Positions 17,828-27,145 of a stretch of DNA of 64,000 nt are shown piece after piece. The stretch comes from Pseudomonas helleri (lineage in GTDB: Bacteria > Pseudomonadota > Gammaproteobacteria > Pseudomonadales > Pseudomonadaceae): NCBI RefSeq assembly GCF_001043025.1, contig NZ_JYLD01000009.1:186001-250000 (forward strand), read 5' to 3'. The first letter of the stretch is position 1; each line of letters starts with the position of its first letter. Under the pieces are notes generated by a model, which searched no databases, was not told where the DNA came from, and was given only the letters and a program-made list of their open reading frames with translations. The translations under genes were made by a program, and so were the position numbers.

Positions 17828-19009
17828 ATGAACACGCTGCAATTGAACATAGAAAACTCCCTGCCGCACGACTGGCAACGGGCAACCCTGGTCGGTCGCG
17901 TGTGGCTCCCCGGCGAACGCGGCGGCCCGGCCGTGGTGGTGATTCGTGACGGTGAAGTGATCGACTGCAGTGCGCACTTCGCGACCCTCAGCCTGTTGCT
18001 CGACCATGATCAACCTTTGCAAGCTGTGCGCGAAATCAGTGGCACATCGCTGGGCTCGATCGAGGCGTTGCTGGCCAACAGCGGCGAACAGCGCGACCCG
18101 GCAAAACCTTACCTGCTGGCCCCAACCGACCTGCAAGTGATCAAGGCCGCAGGCGTGACGTTTGCCTCCAGCATGATCGAACGAGTGATCGAAGAAAAAG
18201 CCGGTGGCGATGCCCTGCGCGCCGAAGAAATCCGCGCCCTGGTGCAAGCGGCCATCGGCGACAACCTGCGCGACCTCAAACCCGGCTCGCCCGAAGCCAT
18301 GCGCCTCAAGCAGGTGCTGATCGAACAGAAAATGTGGTCGCAGTACCTGGAAGTCGGCATCGGCCCGGACGCCGAAATTTTCACCAAGGCGCCGATTTTG
18401 GCCGCCGTCGGCAGCGGCAACGCGATTGGCATCCACCCCGGCTCCAGCTGGAACAACCCTGAGCCCGAAGTGGTACTGGCCGTCGACAGCCAGGGCCGCA
18501 TCCATGGCGCGACGTTGGGCAACGACGTCAACCTGCGCGACTTCGAAGGCCGCAGCGCGCTGCTGCTGAGCAAGGCCAAAGACAACAACGCCTCGTGCGC
18601 CCTGGGGCCGTTTATCCGCCTGTTCGACGAACATTTCAGCCTCGACGACGTGCGCAACTGCGAAGTGACCTTGCGGGTTGAAGGCCAAGACGGCTACGTG
18701 CTCAACGGCAAAAGCTCGATGAACCAAATCAGCCGCGACCCGGCCGACCTCGCCGCGCAAACCCTCAACGAAAACCACCAATACCCGGACGGCTTCGTGC
18801 TGTTCCTCGGCACCCTGTTTGCCCCCACCGACGACCGCGACCATCCCGGCCAAGGGTTCACCCACAAACCGGGCGATGTGGTGAGCATTGCCTCCACCAC
18901 CTTGGGCGCCCTGCACAACCGCGTAACCACCAGCGACCAGGCCCCGCGCTGGACGTTCGGCGTGGGCGACCTGATGAAGAACCTGGCCGGGCGCGGGTTG
19001 TTGGGCTGA
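17828..19009 (+). CDS. FAH-family 2-keto-3-deoxy acid dehydratase-like protein
   Basis: 393 residues, longer than ordinary FAH hydrolases and like the 2-keto-3-deoxy-D-arabinonate dehydratase (KdaD/AraD-like) group. An N-terminal extension precedes the catalytic region with VTFASSMIERVIEEKAGGDA, then SSWNNPEPEVVLAVDSQGRI (acidic metal ligands) and a long insertion around DNNASCALGPFIRLFDEHFS. It probably turns the 2-keto-3-deoxy acid made by the dehydratase into the semialdehyde of the Weimberg-type route. GAGGAT precedes the ATG; the 24 codons upstream in frame are REPIN sequence. A second REPIN follows. Confidence 0.83.
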   Translation: MNTLQLNIENSLPHDWQRATLVGRVWLPGERGGPAVVVIRDGEVIDCSAHFATLSLLLDHDQPLQAVREISGTSLGSIEALLANSGEQRDPAKPYLLAPTDLQVIKAAGVTFASSMIERVIEEKAGGDALRAEEIRALVQAAIGDNLRDLKPGSPEAMRLKQVLIEQKMWSQYLEVGIGPDAEIFTKAPILAAVGSGNAIGIHPGSSWNNPEPEVVLAVDSQGRIHGATLGNDVNLRDFEGRSALLLSKAKDNNASCALGPFIRLFDEHFSLDDVRNCEVTLRVEGQDGYVLNGKSSMNQISRDPADLAAQTLNENHQYPDGFVLFLGTLFAPTDDRDHPGQGFTHKPGDVVSIASTTLGALHNRVTTSDQAPRWTFGVGDLMKNLAGRGLLG

Positions 19010-19021
19010 AAACAACTACCC

Positions 19022-19091
19022 CTGTAGGAGCGAGCTTGCCTCGCGATCTTTTAAACGATCAAAAGATCGCGAGGCAAGCTCGCTCCTACAG
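19022..19091. repeat. REPIN, type A
   Basis: Full doublet with perfect outer arms CTGTAGGAGCGAGC and GCTCGCTCCTACAG and the loop TTTAAAC. It lies between convergent genes (FAH gene + and DHA2 exporter -) and may serve as a hairpin end for both mRNAs. Confidence 0.9.
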
Positions 19092-19105
19092 GGGGGTTGG
19101 GGGTA

Positions 19106-20509
19106 TCAGTAGACGGCTTCGCCTGCCCCGGCGGCGAGGCGGCGGAATACCAGCGCCGAGGCCATGCAGGCGATACCGCACAAAACCAGCATGGCGGCAA
19201 CATCGCTGGTTTGCGGCACGCTGTGCCCGCGCAGGCTCATCAACACGCCCAGCAGTGAGGCCATCAGGCCCACCGACAGGCTCATGCTCAATTGCACGGT
19301 CATGGCCGAGAGGCTGCTGGCGCGGCTGCTCAGTGCGGCAGGGACGTCGGCGTAGGTCAGCGCGCCGAGGGTGCTGTATTGCAATGAGCGAATGACCCCG
19401 CTGCCAAACAGCATCAACACGATGACGCTATAGGGTGTGGCGTCGGTAAAGCTCGCGCATGAGGCCAGGGTCAGGCCGGTTAACACGGCGTTGATCACCA
19501 GCGTGCGGCGGATGCCGTAACGGCGCACCACGCGTACGGCCAGCAGTTTCATCGCAAAGGCCCCGGCGCCTCCGGCCAAGGTCAGCAGCCCGGCGTGCAA
19601 CGGGCTCAGGCCAAAACACAGCTGGAACATCAGCACCAGCAAAAACGGTAACGATGAGGTGCCCAGACGCAGCAGGTTGCCGCCCCAGAAGCTGATGCCG
19701 TAGCTGGGGATGCGCAGCAGTTTGAGGTCCAGCAGCGGCTCGGCGCAGCGTTGTGCATGGCGGATGTATAACGCGCCGCAGAGCAGGCCGACGGCGATCA
19801 TCAGCGCCACCCACAGGTGCGGCAACAGGCCGTGCCCCAGCGCTTCAAAGCCGAACACCAGCGCCGCCATGGCCACCGCGCTCAGTGCCAGCCCGCGTAC
19901 ATCCAGCCCCTGCTCACGCACGCCGGGGTAGTACGGCACATGGCGCAGCACCAGCACGATGCCGACCACACCGATGGGCACATTGATCAGGAAGATCCAG
20001 TGCCACGACCAATAGGTGACCATCAGGCCGCCCAACGGCGGGCCGAGCATGGGGCCGATCAACGCCGGGATGGTCAGGTACGACAGGTTGCGCAGCAGGT
20101 CTTCACGGGGTGACCAGCGCAATAAAATCAACTGCCCCACGGGCACCATCATCGCCCCCGCCGCGCCCTGCAGCATGCGCGCCAGGCACAGTTGCAGCAG
20201 TGAGTTGGAAGCAGCGCAGGCCAGCGATGAGGTGATAAACAGCGAGATGGCGATCACGAATAATCGACGCGGCCCGTAGCGGTCGGCCACCCAGCCGCTG
20301 ACCGGCACACACAGCGCAGCCCCGAGCATGTAGAGCGAAACCACCAGGTTCATGCGGATGCTCGGCGCGCCAAAGTCGCTGGCCATTTGCGGCAAGGCGG
20401 TCATGACGACGGTGGAGTCGATCAGTTCCATGCACAGCGCACAGCCAATGATCATCGGCACGCGCCGCGATAACGGGCGCGTGTGCGGGAGGGTTTGGGC
20501 GATGGTCAC
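19106..20509 (-). CDS. MFS transporter, DHA2 (EmrB/QacA) drug-exporter family
   Basis: 467 residues with 13-14 hydrophobic helices. RVPMIIGCALCMELIDSTVVMTALPQ shows the helix-1 motif with Asp-Ser-Thr-Val-Val typical of DHA2 exporters; SGWVADRYGPRRLFVIAI is the helix 2-3 motif. Such proteins use the proton gradient to expel drugs or fatty-acid-like compounds. The start is a GTG (GTG ACC ATC GCC) with a weak ribosome site. It appears monocistronic and unrelated to the sugar-acid genes; no adaptor gene is linked. Confidence 0.87.
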   Translation of the reverse strand: MTIAQTLPHTRPLSRRVPMIIGCALCMELIDSTVVMTALPQMASDFGAPSIRMNLVVSLYMLGAALCVPVSGWVADRYGPRRLFVIAISLFITSSLACAASNSLLQLCLARMLQGAAGAMMVPVGQLILLRWSPREDLLRNLSYLTIPALIGPMLGPPLGGLMVTYWSWHWIFLINVPIGVVGIVLVLRHVPYYPGVREQGLDVRGLALSAVAMAALVFGFEALGHGLLPHLWVALMIAVGLLCGALYIRHAQRCAEPLLDLKLLRIPSYGISFWGGNLLRLGTSSLPFLLVLMFQLCFGLSPLHAGLLTLAGGAGAFAMKLLAVRVVRRYGIRRTLVINAVLTGLTLASCASFTDATPYSVIVLMLFGSGVIRSLQYSTLGALTYADVPAALSSRASSLSAMTVQLSMSLSVGLMASLLGVLMSLRGHSVPQTSDVAAMLVLCGIACMASALVFRRLAAGAGEAVY

Positions 20510-20570
20510 TCAGGGGTTCTCGGTGAGGATACGTTTTGCACGGTTTCGCCCTTACGGCATGGCACAAGCC

Positions 20571-20606
20571 AGATCAAAAGATCGCGAGACAAGCTCGCTC
20601 CTACAG
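20571..20606. repeat. solitary half REPIN, type A
   Basis: Only the right arm AGATCAAAAGATCGCGAGAC AAGCTCGCTCCTACAG is present, between the DHA2 exporter and the ABC ATPase gene. It is a single REP rather than a doublet and cannot form the long hairpin. Confidence 0.85.
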
Positions 20607-20620
20607 GGCGTGAATCAGGG

Positions 20621-22276
20621 TTAAATGGCTAGCTTGAGGAAGTCGAAGGCCATGCGGCGGCCGCTTTCCAGGTGCGGGATGGCGTCCAGCAGGGCTTGGG
20701 TGTACGGGTGTTGCGGGTGGTCGAAGACGTCGCGCACGCGCCCGCTTTCGACGGCTACGCCGTCTTTCATGACCAGTACGTCGTCGCTGACGTGGTTGAT
20801 CACGCCCAGGTCGTGGGAGATGAACAGGCAGGCCAGCCCCAGGCGCTGTTTGAGGTCGTCGAGCAGTTCGAGGATTTGCGCCTGCACCGAGACGTCCAGC
20901 GCCGACACCGGTTCGTCACACACCAGTATCTGCGGCTGCGCCGCCAGGGCGCGGGCGATGGCGATGCGCTGACGCTGGCCGCCCGACAGTTCAATCGGAC
21001 GGCGCTCCAGCAGTGCCGCGTCAAGTTTGACCAGCACCAGCAATTCTTCCGCGCGCCGGGGCCATTCGCTGCGCTTGTGCCCGGCCACTTCCAGCGCTTC
21101 GTTGAGCACCCGGCGCACGCTGTAGCGCGGGTCGAAGGAGCTGAGCGGGTCCTGGAACACCACTTGAATGCTGCGCCGCAGTTGGCGTTTTTCTGCCGCA
21201 GACAGGCTCAGCCATGGCTGGCCCTTGATGTGGATGTCGCCGCTGTCCGGGGTTTCCAGACCGAGGATCATCCGCGTCAGGGTGGTTTTGCCCGAGCCGG
21301 ATTCACCAACGATGCCCAAGGTTTTGCCCCGGCGCAGTTGCAGCGACACTTGGTTGACCACGGTGCGCTGTTTGCCGTCCGGCCCCTTGAAGGATTTGCT
21401 CAGACCGTTGACCTGCAACAGCGGCGGCGTTTGCTCGGCCTTGGCCGTGACGATGCTCAGCGGTGTACGCGCCGCGCTTTGGTTGCGGCGAAAGTGCACC
21501 GCCCTGCCCGTGCGCAGCAAGTATTGGGTGTAGGGATGCTGCGGGTCGTGCAGCACGTCGTCGACGTTGCCCTGCTCGACGATGATGCCGTTGTGCATCA
21601 CCGCCACCCGGTTGGCCAGCCGCGAGACCACGGCCAAGTCATGGCTGACGATCAGCATCGCGGTGCTCTCGCCGCGCAGGGATTCGAGCAACGTCAGTAC
21701 CTGCGCCTGCACCGTGGTGTCGAGGGCCGTGGTGGGTTCGTCGGCGATCAGCAAACGCGGGTTGCAGGCGATGGCCGAAGCGATCAGCGCCCGTTGGCGC
21801 AAGCCGCCGGACAATTGATACGGGTACTGGCGCGCGCGTAATTCCGGCTCGGGCACGCCCACCGCACGCAGCAGCTCGATGACTTTGGCATCGCGCTGCG
21901 CCCGGTCGAGGTCGGTGTGCAGGTGCAGCGGTTCAGCGATTTCCTTGCCCACCAGCCGCAAGGGGTCGAGGGAGCCCAGGGCGTCCTGCATGACAAAGCC
22001 GATTTGCGCGCCGCGTATTTTGCGCCAGGTGCGTTCATCGAACTGACGCAGGTCCTGCCCGGCAAACGCCAGTGTGCTGGCCTGAACCTGGGCACGGGCG
22101 CCGGTGAGCCCGGCGAGGGTGCGCGAGGTCACGCTTTTGCCCGAGCCGGACTCGCCCACCAGCGCCAGGCACTCGCCGGGATGCACCTGGAAGCTCACGC
22201 CCTTGAGAGTCGGCGCCGCGTGCGCGCCAAAGCGCACATAGAGGTTTTGCACATCGATCAGAGGTTGTGTACTCAT
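20621..22276 (-). CDS. ABC transporter, fused double ATP-binding protein (DppD-DppF type)
   Basis: 551 residues with two complete ATPase domains. The first has Walker A GESGSGKS, signature LSGGLRQRA and Walker B LLIADEPTT (first 270 residues); the second has GESGSGKT, LSGGQRQRIAIARAL and LVCDEPVSALD. The fused form is like GsiA/YejF of peptide and glutathione importers. The start at MSTQPLIDVQNLYVRFG has GAAGGG upstream and overlaps the preceding permease stop in ATGA; the longer in-frame extension is antisense-like noise. It powers the permeases encoded at 22273-23166 and 24470-25402. Confidence 0.93.
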   Translation of the reverse strand: MSTQPLIDVQNLYVRFGAHAAPTLKGVSFQVHPGECLALVGESGSGKSVTSRTLAGLTGARAQVQASTLAFAGQDLRQFDERTWRKIRGAQIGFVMQDALGSLDPLRLVGKEIAEPLHLHTDLDRAQRDAKVIELLRAVGVPEPELRARQYPYQLSGGLRQRALIASAIACNPRLLIADEPTTALDTTVQAQVLTLLESLRGESTAMLIVSHDLAVVSRLANRVAVMHNGIIVEQGNVDDVLHDPQHPYTQYLLRTGRAVHFRRNQSAARTPLSIVTAKAEQTPPLLQVNGLSKSFKGPDGKQRTVVNQVSLQLRRGKTLGIVGESGSGKTTLTRMILGLETPDSGDIHIKGQPWLSLSAAEKRQLRRSIQVVFQDPLSSFDPRYSVRRVLNEALEVAGHKRSEWPRRAEELLVLVKLDAALLERRPIELSGGQRQRIAIARALAAQPQILVCDEPVSALDVSVQAQILELLDDLKQRLGLACLFISHDLGVINHVSDDVLVMKDGVAVESGRVRDVFDHPQHPYTQALLDAIPHLESGRRMAFDFLKLAI

Positions 22277-23166
22277 GCCCGTTTCCCTTCGCTGCGACGC
22301 AACAGTTCGCGGCCGATCGCGCTGATCGAGACCACGGTCAATGTGATTGCCAGGGCGGGCCATGCGACCAGCCACCAGGCGTTGGCCAAATAGTTGCGGC
22401 CCATGGCGAGCATCCCGCCCCACTCCGGCGCTGGCGGCGCGGCGCCAAAGCCCAGAAAGCTCAAGGCCGCGCCGTTGACGATGTTGCCGCCAATGCCGAT
22501 GGTGGCCAGGATCAAAATCGGTTTGATCGCGTTGGGCAGCACGTGCCGCCAGATCACCAAATGCCGGGGCAGCCCCAGGGTGGTGGCCGCTTCGACGTAA
22601 CCGGCGCCGCGCACCACCAGAGTTTGCGCCCGCACCAGGCGCGCATAACGCGGCACGTTGGCGATGCCGATAGCGAGGATGATGTTGAGCTGGCCCTGGC
22701 CGAAGAAGGTGATGATCACCAGCGCCAGCAACAGGTCGGGAAACGCCAGCAACACGTCGATCACGCGCATGACGGCGCCGTCCAGCCAGCGTGGGCCGAG
22801 CCCGGCCGTCAGGCCCAGCAAAGTACCCAGCAGCAGGCCGACCGCGGTGGCGGCCACGCCCAATACCAGCGACGGGCGCACGGCGTAGACCAGCCGGGTG
22901 AGGATGTCGCGGCCGTTTTCGTCGGCGCCCAGCCAGAACAGGCTGCTGGGGGCGCCAAAGGCCAGACGCGAGTTGGCGTCGAGCGGGTCGCCCGCCACCA
23001 GCCAGCCCGGCTGGATGGCCGCGATCAACAGCAGCAATACGAACAACCCGGCCAGCAAGAGGCCCGGGCGTATCGCCCAGCGCCGCGTACTGCGCGATTG
23101 CATGGCGAACAAAGGCTCGGCCTGAATCACGCTGGCAACGGCGCCTGGGTGGATGGACTGGCTCAT
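22273..23166 (-). CDS. ABC transporter permease, DppC type
   Basis: 297 residues. N-terminal helix (about residues 29-50, GLLLAGLFVLLLLIAA), then six core helices. The EAA-like loop YVEAATTLGLPRHLVIWRHV contacts the ATPase. The N-terminal OppC-like segment GDPLDANSRLAFGAPSSLFW with LGADENGRDILTRLVYAVR is the diagnostic signature of DppC/OppC permeases. CAGGAG precedes the ATG at 23166. It sits within a five-gene minus-strand operon, downstream of the SfnB-like enzyme. Confidence 0.92.
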   Translation of the reverse strand: MSQSIHPGAVASVIQAEPLFAMQSRSTRRWAIRPGLLLAGLFVLLLLIAAIQPGWLVAGDPLDANSRLAFGAPSSLFWLGADENGRDILTRLVYAVRPSLVLGVAATAVGLLLGTLLGLTAGLGPRWLDGAVMRVIDVLLAFPDLLLALVIITFFGQGQLNIILAIGIANVPRYARLVRAQTLVVRGAGYVEAATTLGLPRHLVIWRHVLPNAIKPILILATIGIGGNIVNGAALSFLGFGAAPPAPEWGGMLAMGRNYLANAWWLVAWPALAITLTVVSISAIGRELLRRSEGKRA

Positions 23167-23187
23167 GTGCAACTCCTGATGGCGGGC

Positions 23188-24444
23188 TTAAACCGCGCTG
23201 GCTTCATCGCGGGTGGCGCCGTGGGCGCTGTCCTGCTCATGCAGGGCACGCCAGGCCGCGCCGGGGCTGATGCCGTTGAGGTAGTAATTGCCCAGCGCCC
23301 GCTCGCGGTAGATGGCCGGGTTGTGCGAGGCCAGGGTGCGGGCGTTGCGCCAGTGCCGGTCAAGACGGCGGGCCTGACTGGTGGCCGAGGCGCCGCCGAC
23401 TTCGAACAACAGCGTGGTGGCTTCGAGCACTTGCTCCAGCACCACTTGCTGGGCCTGGAAGGTGCGAATGTCGGCGTCGACGTAATCGGCTTCCTGCGCG
23501 CTGTCGGTCAGTTCAGCCTGATGCACGCCTTCCAGAACGTTGGCGGTGGCCAGCACCAGACTTTCGCTGGCGTAGGCCAGGCTCGACAGGCGGCCGATCA
23601 CCCGCTGCACCAGCGGGTCATCCTTGGGGCTGGACTGGCCCGGCACGCCAAACGCGCGGGTGCGGCCCTGCACAAAAGCCGTGGCATCGCGCAAGGCGGC
23701 CCGGGCGATACCGGCCAGCGTGGCGAGATGGAACAGTTGGTAAAAGGATGAGATGTACGATTCGGCGCGCAGCTCGCCGGGTTTGAAACGGCGCAGCACG
23801 TGTTCTGGGGCCACTGCGACCTGGTCGAAGCGCGTGGTGCCGCTGCCGCTCAGGCGCTGGCCGAAACCGTCCCAGTCGTCTTCACGGGTCACGCCCGGCG
23901 CATCGACGGCCACCACCACGCTGAAAAAGTCTTTGTCGTGCATCGCCACCGCCGCCACCCAATCGGCGTAGATAGTGCCGGTGCAGTAATATTTTTCGCC
24001 GTTGAGCACCCAGCCCGCGTCTTCGTTGTGCGGGTCGTTGGGCGCCAGCGACACCGAATTGGTGCTGCTGTCACTGCGCTCAGCCATGGCCGCGCCCCAC
24101 AACTGTCCGGCCACCACCTTGGCAAACCAGTAATCCTGCGAGGCGGCGTCGCGGCTGGACAAGCGCCCTTCTACAAAACCGAAATGCGCACGCACGATCT
24201 GCGGCAGGTTGGAGTCGGCTTCGGCCAGGTCAATCAACAGCTGGAACAACACCGGCAAGCTGACGCCCGCGCCGCCCAAAACCTGGGGCACACGCAGCGC
24301 TGTGAAGCCCGCCTCGCGCAGTTGGTTGACGGCGTCAAAGGCCAGTTCGCGGTGCTGCTCGCGCTCGATGGCCCCGGCCGCGATCTGGTCGAACAGCGGT
24401 TGGAAACGCGCCTTCAATGCGCGGTAGGAAGTGGTGTCGGTCAT
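23188..24444 (-). CDS. acyl-CoA dehydrogenase-fold flavoprotein, SfnB/DszC-like
   Basis: 418 residues with the three-part acyl-CoA dehydrogenase fold: N-terminal helical domain, middle beta domain (GWVLNGEKYYCTGTIYADW, flavin contact), and C-terminal helices (SSLAYASESLVLATANVLEG). The closest recognisable group is SfnB/DszC/desulfurisation-type monooxygenases (Acyl-CoA_dh_2 C terminus), which use reduced FMN on sulfones or sulfides. Its place inside an ABC operon flanked by flavin monooxygenases supports a sulfur-acquisition role. AAGGAC precedes the ATG giving MTDTTSYRALK. A true acyl-CoA dehydrogenase role is less likely. Confidence 0.82.
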   Translation of the reverse strand: MTDTTSYRALKARFQPLFDQIAAGAIEREQHRELAFDAVNQLREAGFTALRVPQVLGGAGVSLPVLFQLLIDLAEADSNLPQIVRAHFGFVEGRLSSRDAASQDYWFAKVVAGQLWGAAMAERSDSSTNSVSLAPNDPHNEDAGWVLNGEKYYCTGTIYADWVAAVAMHDKDFFSVVVAVDAPGVTREDDWDGFGQRLSGSGTTRFDQVAVAPEHVLRRFKPGELRAESYISSFYQLFHLATLAGIARAALRDATAFVQGRTRAFGVPGQSSPKDDPLVQRVIGRLSSLAYASESLVLATANVLEGVHQAELTDSAQEADYVDADIRTFQAQQVVLEQVLEATTLLFEVGGASATSQARRLDRHWRNARTLASHNPAIYRERALGNYYLNGISPGAAWRALHEQDSAHGATRDEASAV

Positions 24445-24469
24445 GGCAAGTCCTTGCGAAAAGATGGCG

Positions 24470-25402
24470 TCACACGGCTTTCGCACGCGGGTCCACCAGG
24501 TGATTGATCAGGTCGACGAGAAAATTCACGACCACATAAATCGCTGCCGCCAGCAGGGTGATTCCCAGCAGCAGCGGCACATCCTTGGTGTTGGCGGCGT
24601 CGAGCATCAGGCGGCCGATGCCCTGGCGCGAGAACAGCAGTTCAATCACCACCGCCCCGCCCAGCAGGCTGGCAAACACAAAGCCGGACAAGGTCACCAG
24701 CGGCACCAGCGCATGGCGTAAGGCGTGCTTGAGGCGCACCCCGGTTTCAGACAGACCACGGGCGCGGGCCATAGCGATAAAGGGCTGTTCGAGGGTGTCT
24801 TCGAGTTCCTGGCGCAACACCTGGCTGAGCACCGCCGCCACCGGCAAGGCCAGGGCCACGCTGGGCAGGATCAAGGCTTGCCAGCTGTTGGAGCCGGATG
24901 GCGGCAACAGGTGCCAGCCAAACGCGAACACCAGCAGCAACCCCAGGCCGATCACGAACGACGGCGCTGACGACAGCACCAGTTCTGTGCCCGACACCAG
25001 CGAGCGCACCCACGGCGCCCGGTTGGCACTGAGCACCGCCACCACCACGGCCAGCAGCACCGCCAAAGCAGCAGCGCTCAGCGACAGTTGCACGGTGGCG
25101 CCGAGTTGCCCGCTGATGACCTGCCCCACGGGCCTGCGCAAGTTATACGAGTCGCCCAAATCACCCTGGGCCAGGCGCCCCAGGTACTGGCCGTATTGCA
25201 CGATCAAGGGTTGGTCGAGGCCATATTCAGCGCGCACCTGGGCTATCAGCTCGGCGCTCGGGTTGGCCCCCGGCCCGCCGAGAATAGCCATCGCCGGGTC
25301 GCCCGCACTCAAGTTGATGGCCAGAAAGGTCAGGGTTGCCGCGCCCCACAGCACGCCAATGCCGGACAACAATCGACGAAGGATCAGGCGCAGCGGGTTC
25401 AT
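24470..25402 (-). CDS. ABC transporter permease, DppB type
   Basis: 310 residues, six-helix permease. The start MNPLRLILRRLLSGIGVLWGAATLTFLAINLS is the standard DppB N terminus, followed by the large periplasmic loop AGDPAMAILGG and the loop EDTLEQPFIAMARARGLSETGVRLKHALRHAL, the EAA motif. GAGGCC precedes the ATG. The start overlaps the stop of the substrate-binding gene in ATGA and the SfnB-like gene follows 25 bp later, so the genes are tightly coupled. Confidence 0.92.
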   Translation of the reverse strand: MNPLRLILRRLLSGIGVLWGAATLTFLAINLSAGDPAMAILGGPGANPSAELIAQVRAEYGLDQPLIVQYGQYLGRLAQGDLGDSYNLRRPVGQVISGQLGATVQLSLSAAALAVLLAVVVAVLSANRAPWVRSLVSGTELVLSSAPSFVIGLGLLLVFAFGWHLLPPSGSNSWQALILPSVALALPVAAVLSQVLRQELEDTLEQPFIAMARARGLSETGVRLKHALRHALVPLVTLSGFVFASLLGGAVVIELLFSRQGIGRLMLDAANTKDVPLLLGITLLAAAIYVVVNFLVDLINHLVDPRAKAV

Positions 25403-27096
25403 TTGGCCTCCTGGTCGAGCCAGACCGTGGTGAAAATCGGAGTGTTGTGCGAGGTGTCGAAGATCAAGCCCTTGACCGCGTTGCGGTAGGCCACCAGCAC
25501 GTGGCTCTCGTACACCGGCGCTGCCGGGACGTTTTCGGTGAGGCGTTGCTGGGCGATGCTGTAGAGCTTTTGCAACTCAACCGGGTCGGTGGTCTGCCGT
25601 GCAGCGCTGAGGGCGACGTCCAGTGGCTCGTCGCGAAAACTGCCGATGTTCTGCCCGATAAAGCTCGGCGTGCTGATGGATTTGCTGTGGTAGAGGATGT
25701 ACAGGCCGTCCGGGGTGTTGGTGTGCCAGTAGCCCGCGGCGATGACCTGAAAGTTGCCGGCATAGCGTTTTTCGAGGATTTGCGGCAGCGGCGCGATGTC
25801 GATGGTTAGTTGGAAGCCGACCTTTTTCAGGTCCGCCTGAATCGCCACGGCAATGCTGCTGGGGTAGGCACCGGTTTCGTAAGTCAGCAACTCGGCCGCC
25901 AGGCGCCGGCCATTTTTAACCCGATAGCCTTCGGCGTCGCGCTGCTCCCAACCGGCGCTGTCGAGCAGGCGGTTAGCTTCGGCCACGTCGTACTTGAGCA
26001 CGTCTTTGTAGGCCGGGTCGTAGAAACGCGTGTTGCTGGCCAGAAAATCGCTTTTCGGCTGGTACTCGCCAAAACCGGCGATCCAGGCAATGCCATCGCG
26101 ATCAACCGCTTTAGTCACGGCACGGCGCACCACCACGTCCTGAAACGGGAACTTCTCGGTGTTGAACTGCAGGCTGCGAAACGGGTTGCCCTTGCGGATC
26201 AGGCTGCGGATGTGCAAATCGGGGTTTTGCCGAATGGCCTTGGCGTTTTGCGCCGGCGCATCGACGGTAAAGTCGGATTGCCCCGACTCCAGCGAGCTAT
26301 AGCGGATCATCGCCTCGGGCACGATGCTCACCTCCAGGCGGTCGAGGTAGGCCTCGCCCTGATGCCCGGTGACTTAGGGTGCCCAGTGGTAGCCCTTGCG
26401 CTTGACGAAGTTCAGGCCTTGGTCGCGCGTATAGCTTTCGAGCACAAACGGCCCGGTTCCGATGGGATGTTCGGCAATGGATTTGGGTGCCTCGACGATC
26501 TGGCGCGGCGACAGCATGCTCAGGTACGACTGCGCCAGCACATCGAGAAACGGCGAATAGGGTTCGCGCAGGTGCGCTTCGAAGGTGTACTCATCAATGA
26601 TGCGACCGTCCACGTACGGGGCGATGTAGGCCGCCGCCAGCGGTGATTTGGTCTTGGGGTCACGCATGTGTTCGAGGTTGAGCTGTAGCGCGCGGGCGTT
26701 GAATTTTTCGCCATCGCTGTACGTCACGTCGTCACGAAGATGAAAGGTGTAGGTCTTGCCATCTGGCGAAATCTCCCAGGACTTGGCCAGCCAAGGGGTG
26801 ATGTTGCCCTGCTCGTCCTGGTACACCAGGCAGTCAAACAGGATGCGCCCCAGCCATTGCGTGTTGCCGTGGGAAATCGAGTGCAAATCGAGCGTGGTGG
26901 TGTCGGATGAAGTCGACAGGCGCAGCGTGCCGCCCGGTTTGCCGGGGCTGCTTTCGCGGTAGTCATCGGGCTGGCTGGCGCTGGCATCGGCATTGACGAC
27001 GATGGCGCGCGGCGCTTCGCTGGCCGGTTTGCAGGCGCCCAGCAGCCCGATACCGGCGATCAGCGCCAGGCGGGCAAGCCTTGTGGTCAGGGTCAT
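25399..27096 (-). pseudogene. peptide/organosulfur ABC substrate-binding lipoprotein, interrupted by one in-frame TAA
   Basis: An SBP_bac_5-family binding protein of 565 codons broken by a single TAA at 26374-26376. The part before it (240 residues, from ATG 27096 with GGAGGAAG) has a lipoprotein signal with LLGAC and the core KSWEISPDGKTYTFHLRDDV. The part after it (324 residues) continues in the same frame from VTGHQGEAYLDRLEV to WLDQEAK without a frameshift. Without readthrough the protein would lose the second lobe. The downstream part has an in-frame GTG at 26331 but no good ribosome site. A recent point mutation or a sequencing error are the two simple readings; the rest of the operon is intact. 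Confidence 0.85.
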
Positions 27097-27145
27097 GTGC
27101 TTCCTCCACCAGCGCCGCGCACTTCGCGACGCTGGCCGCGCAGGC

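Noticed and set aside
26374..26376. Programmed recoding (selenocysteine or readthrough) at the stop in the binding-protein gene
   Set aside because: The codon is TAA, not TGA, and no stem-loop typical of selenocysteine insertion was noted; a plain nonsense mutation is simpler.
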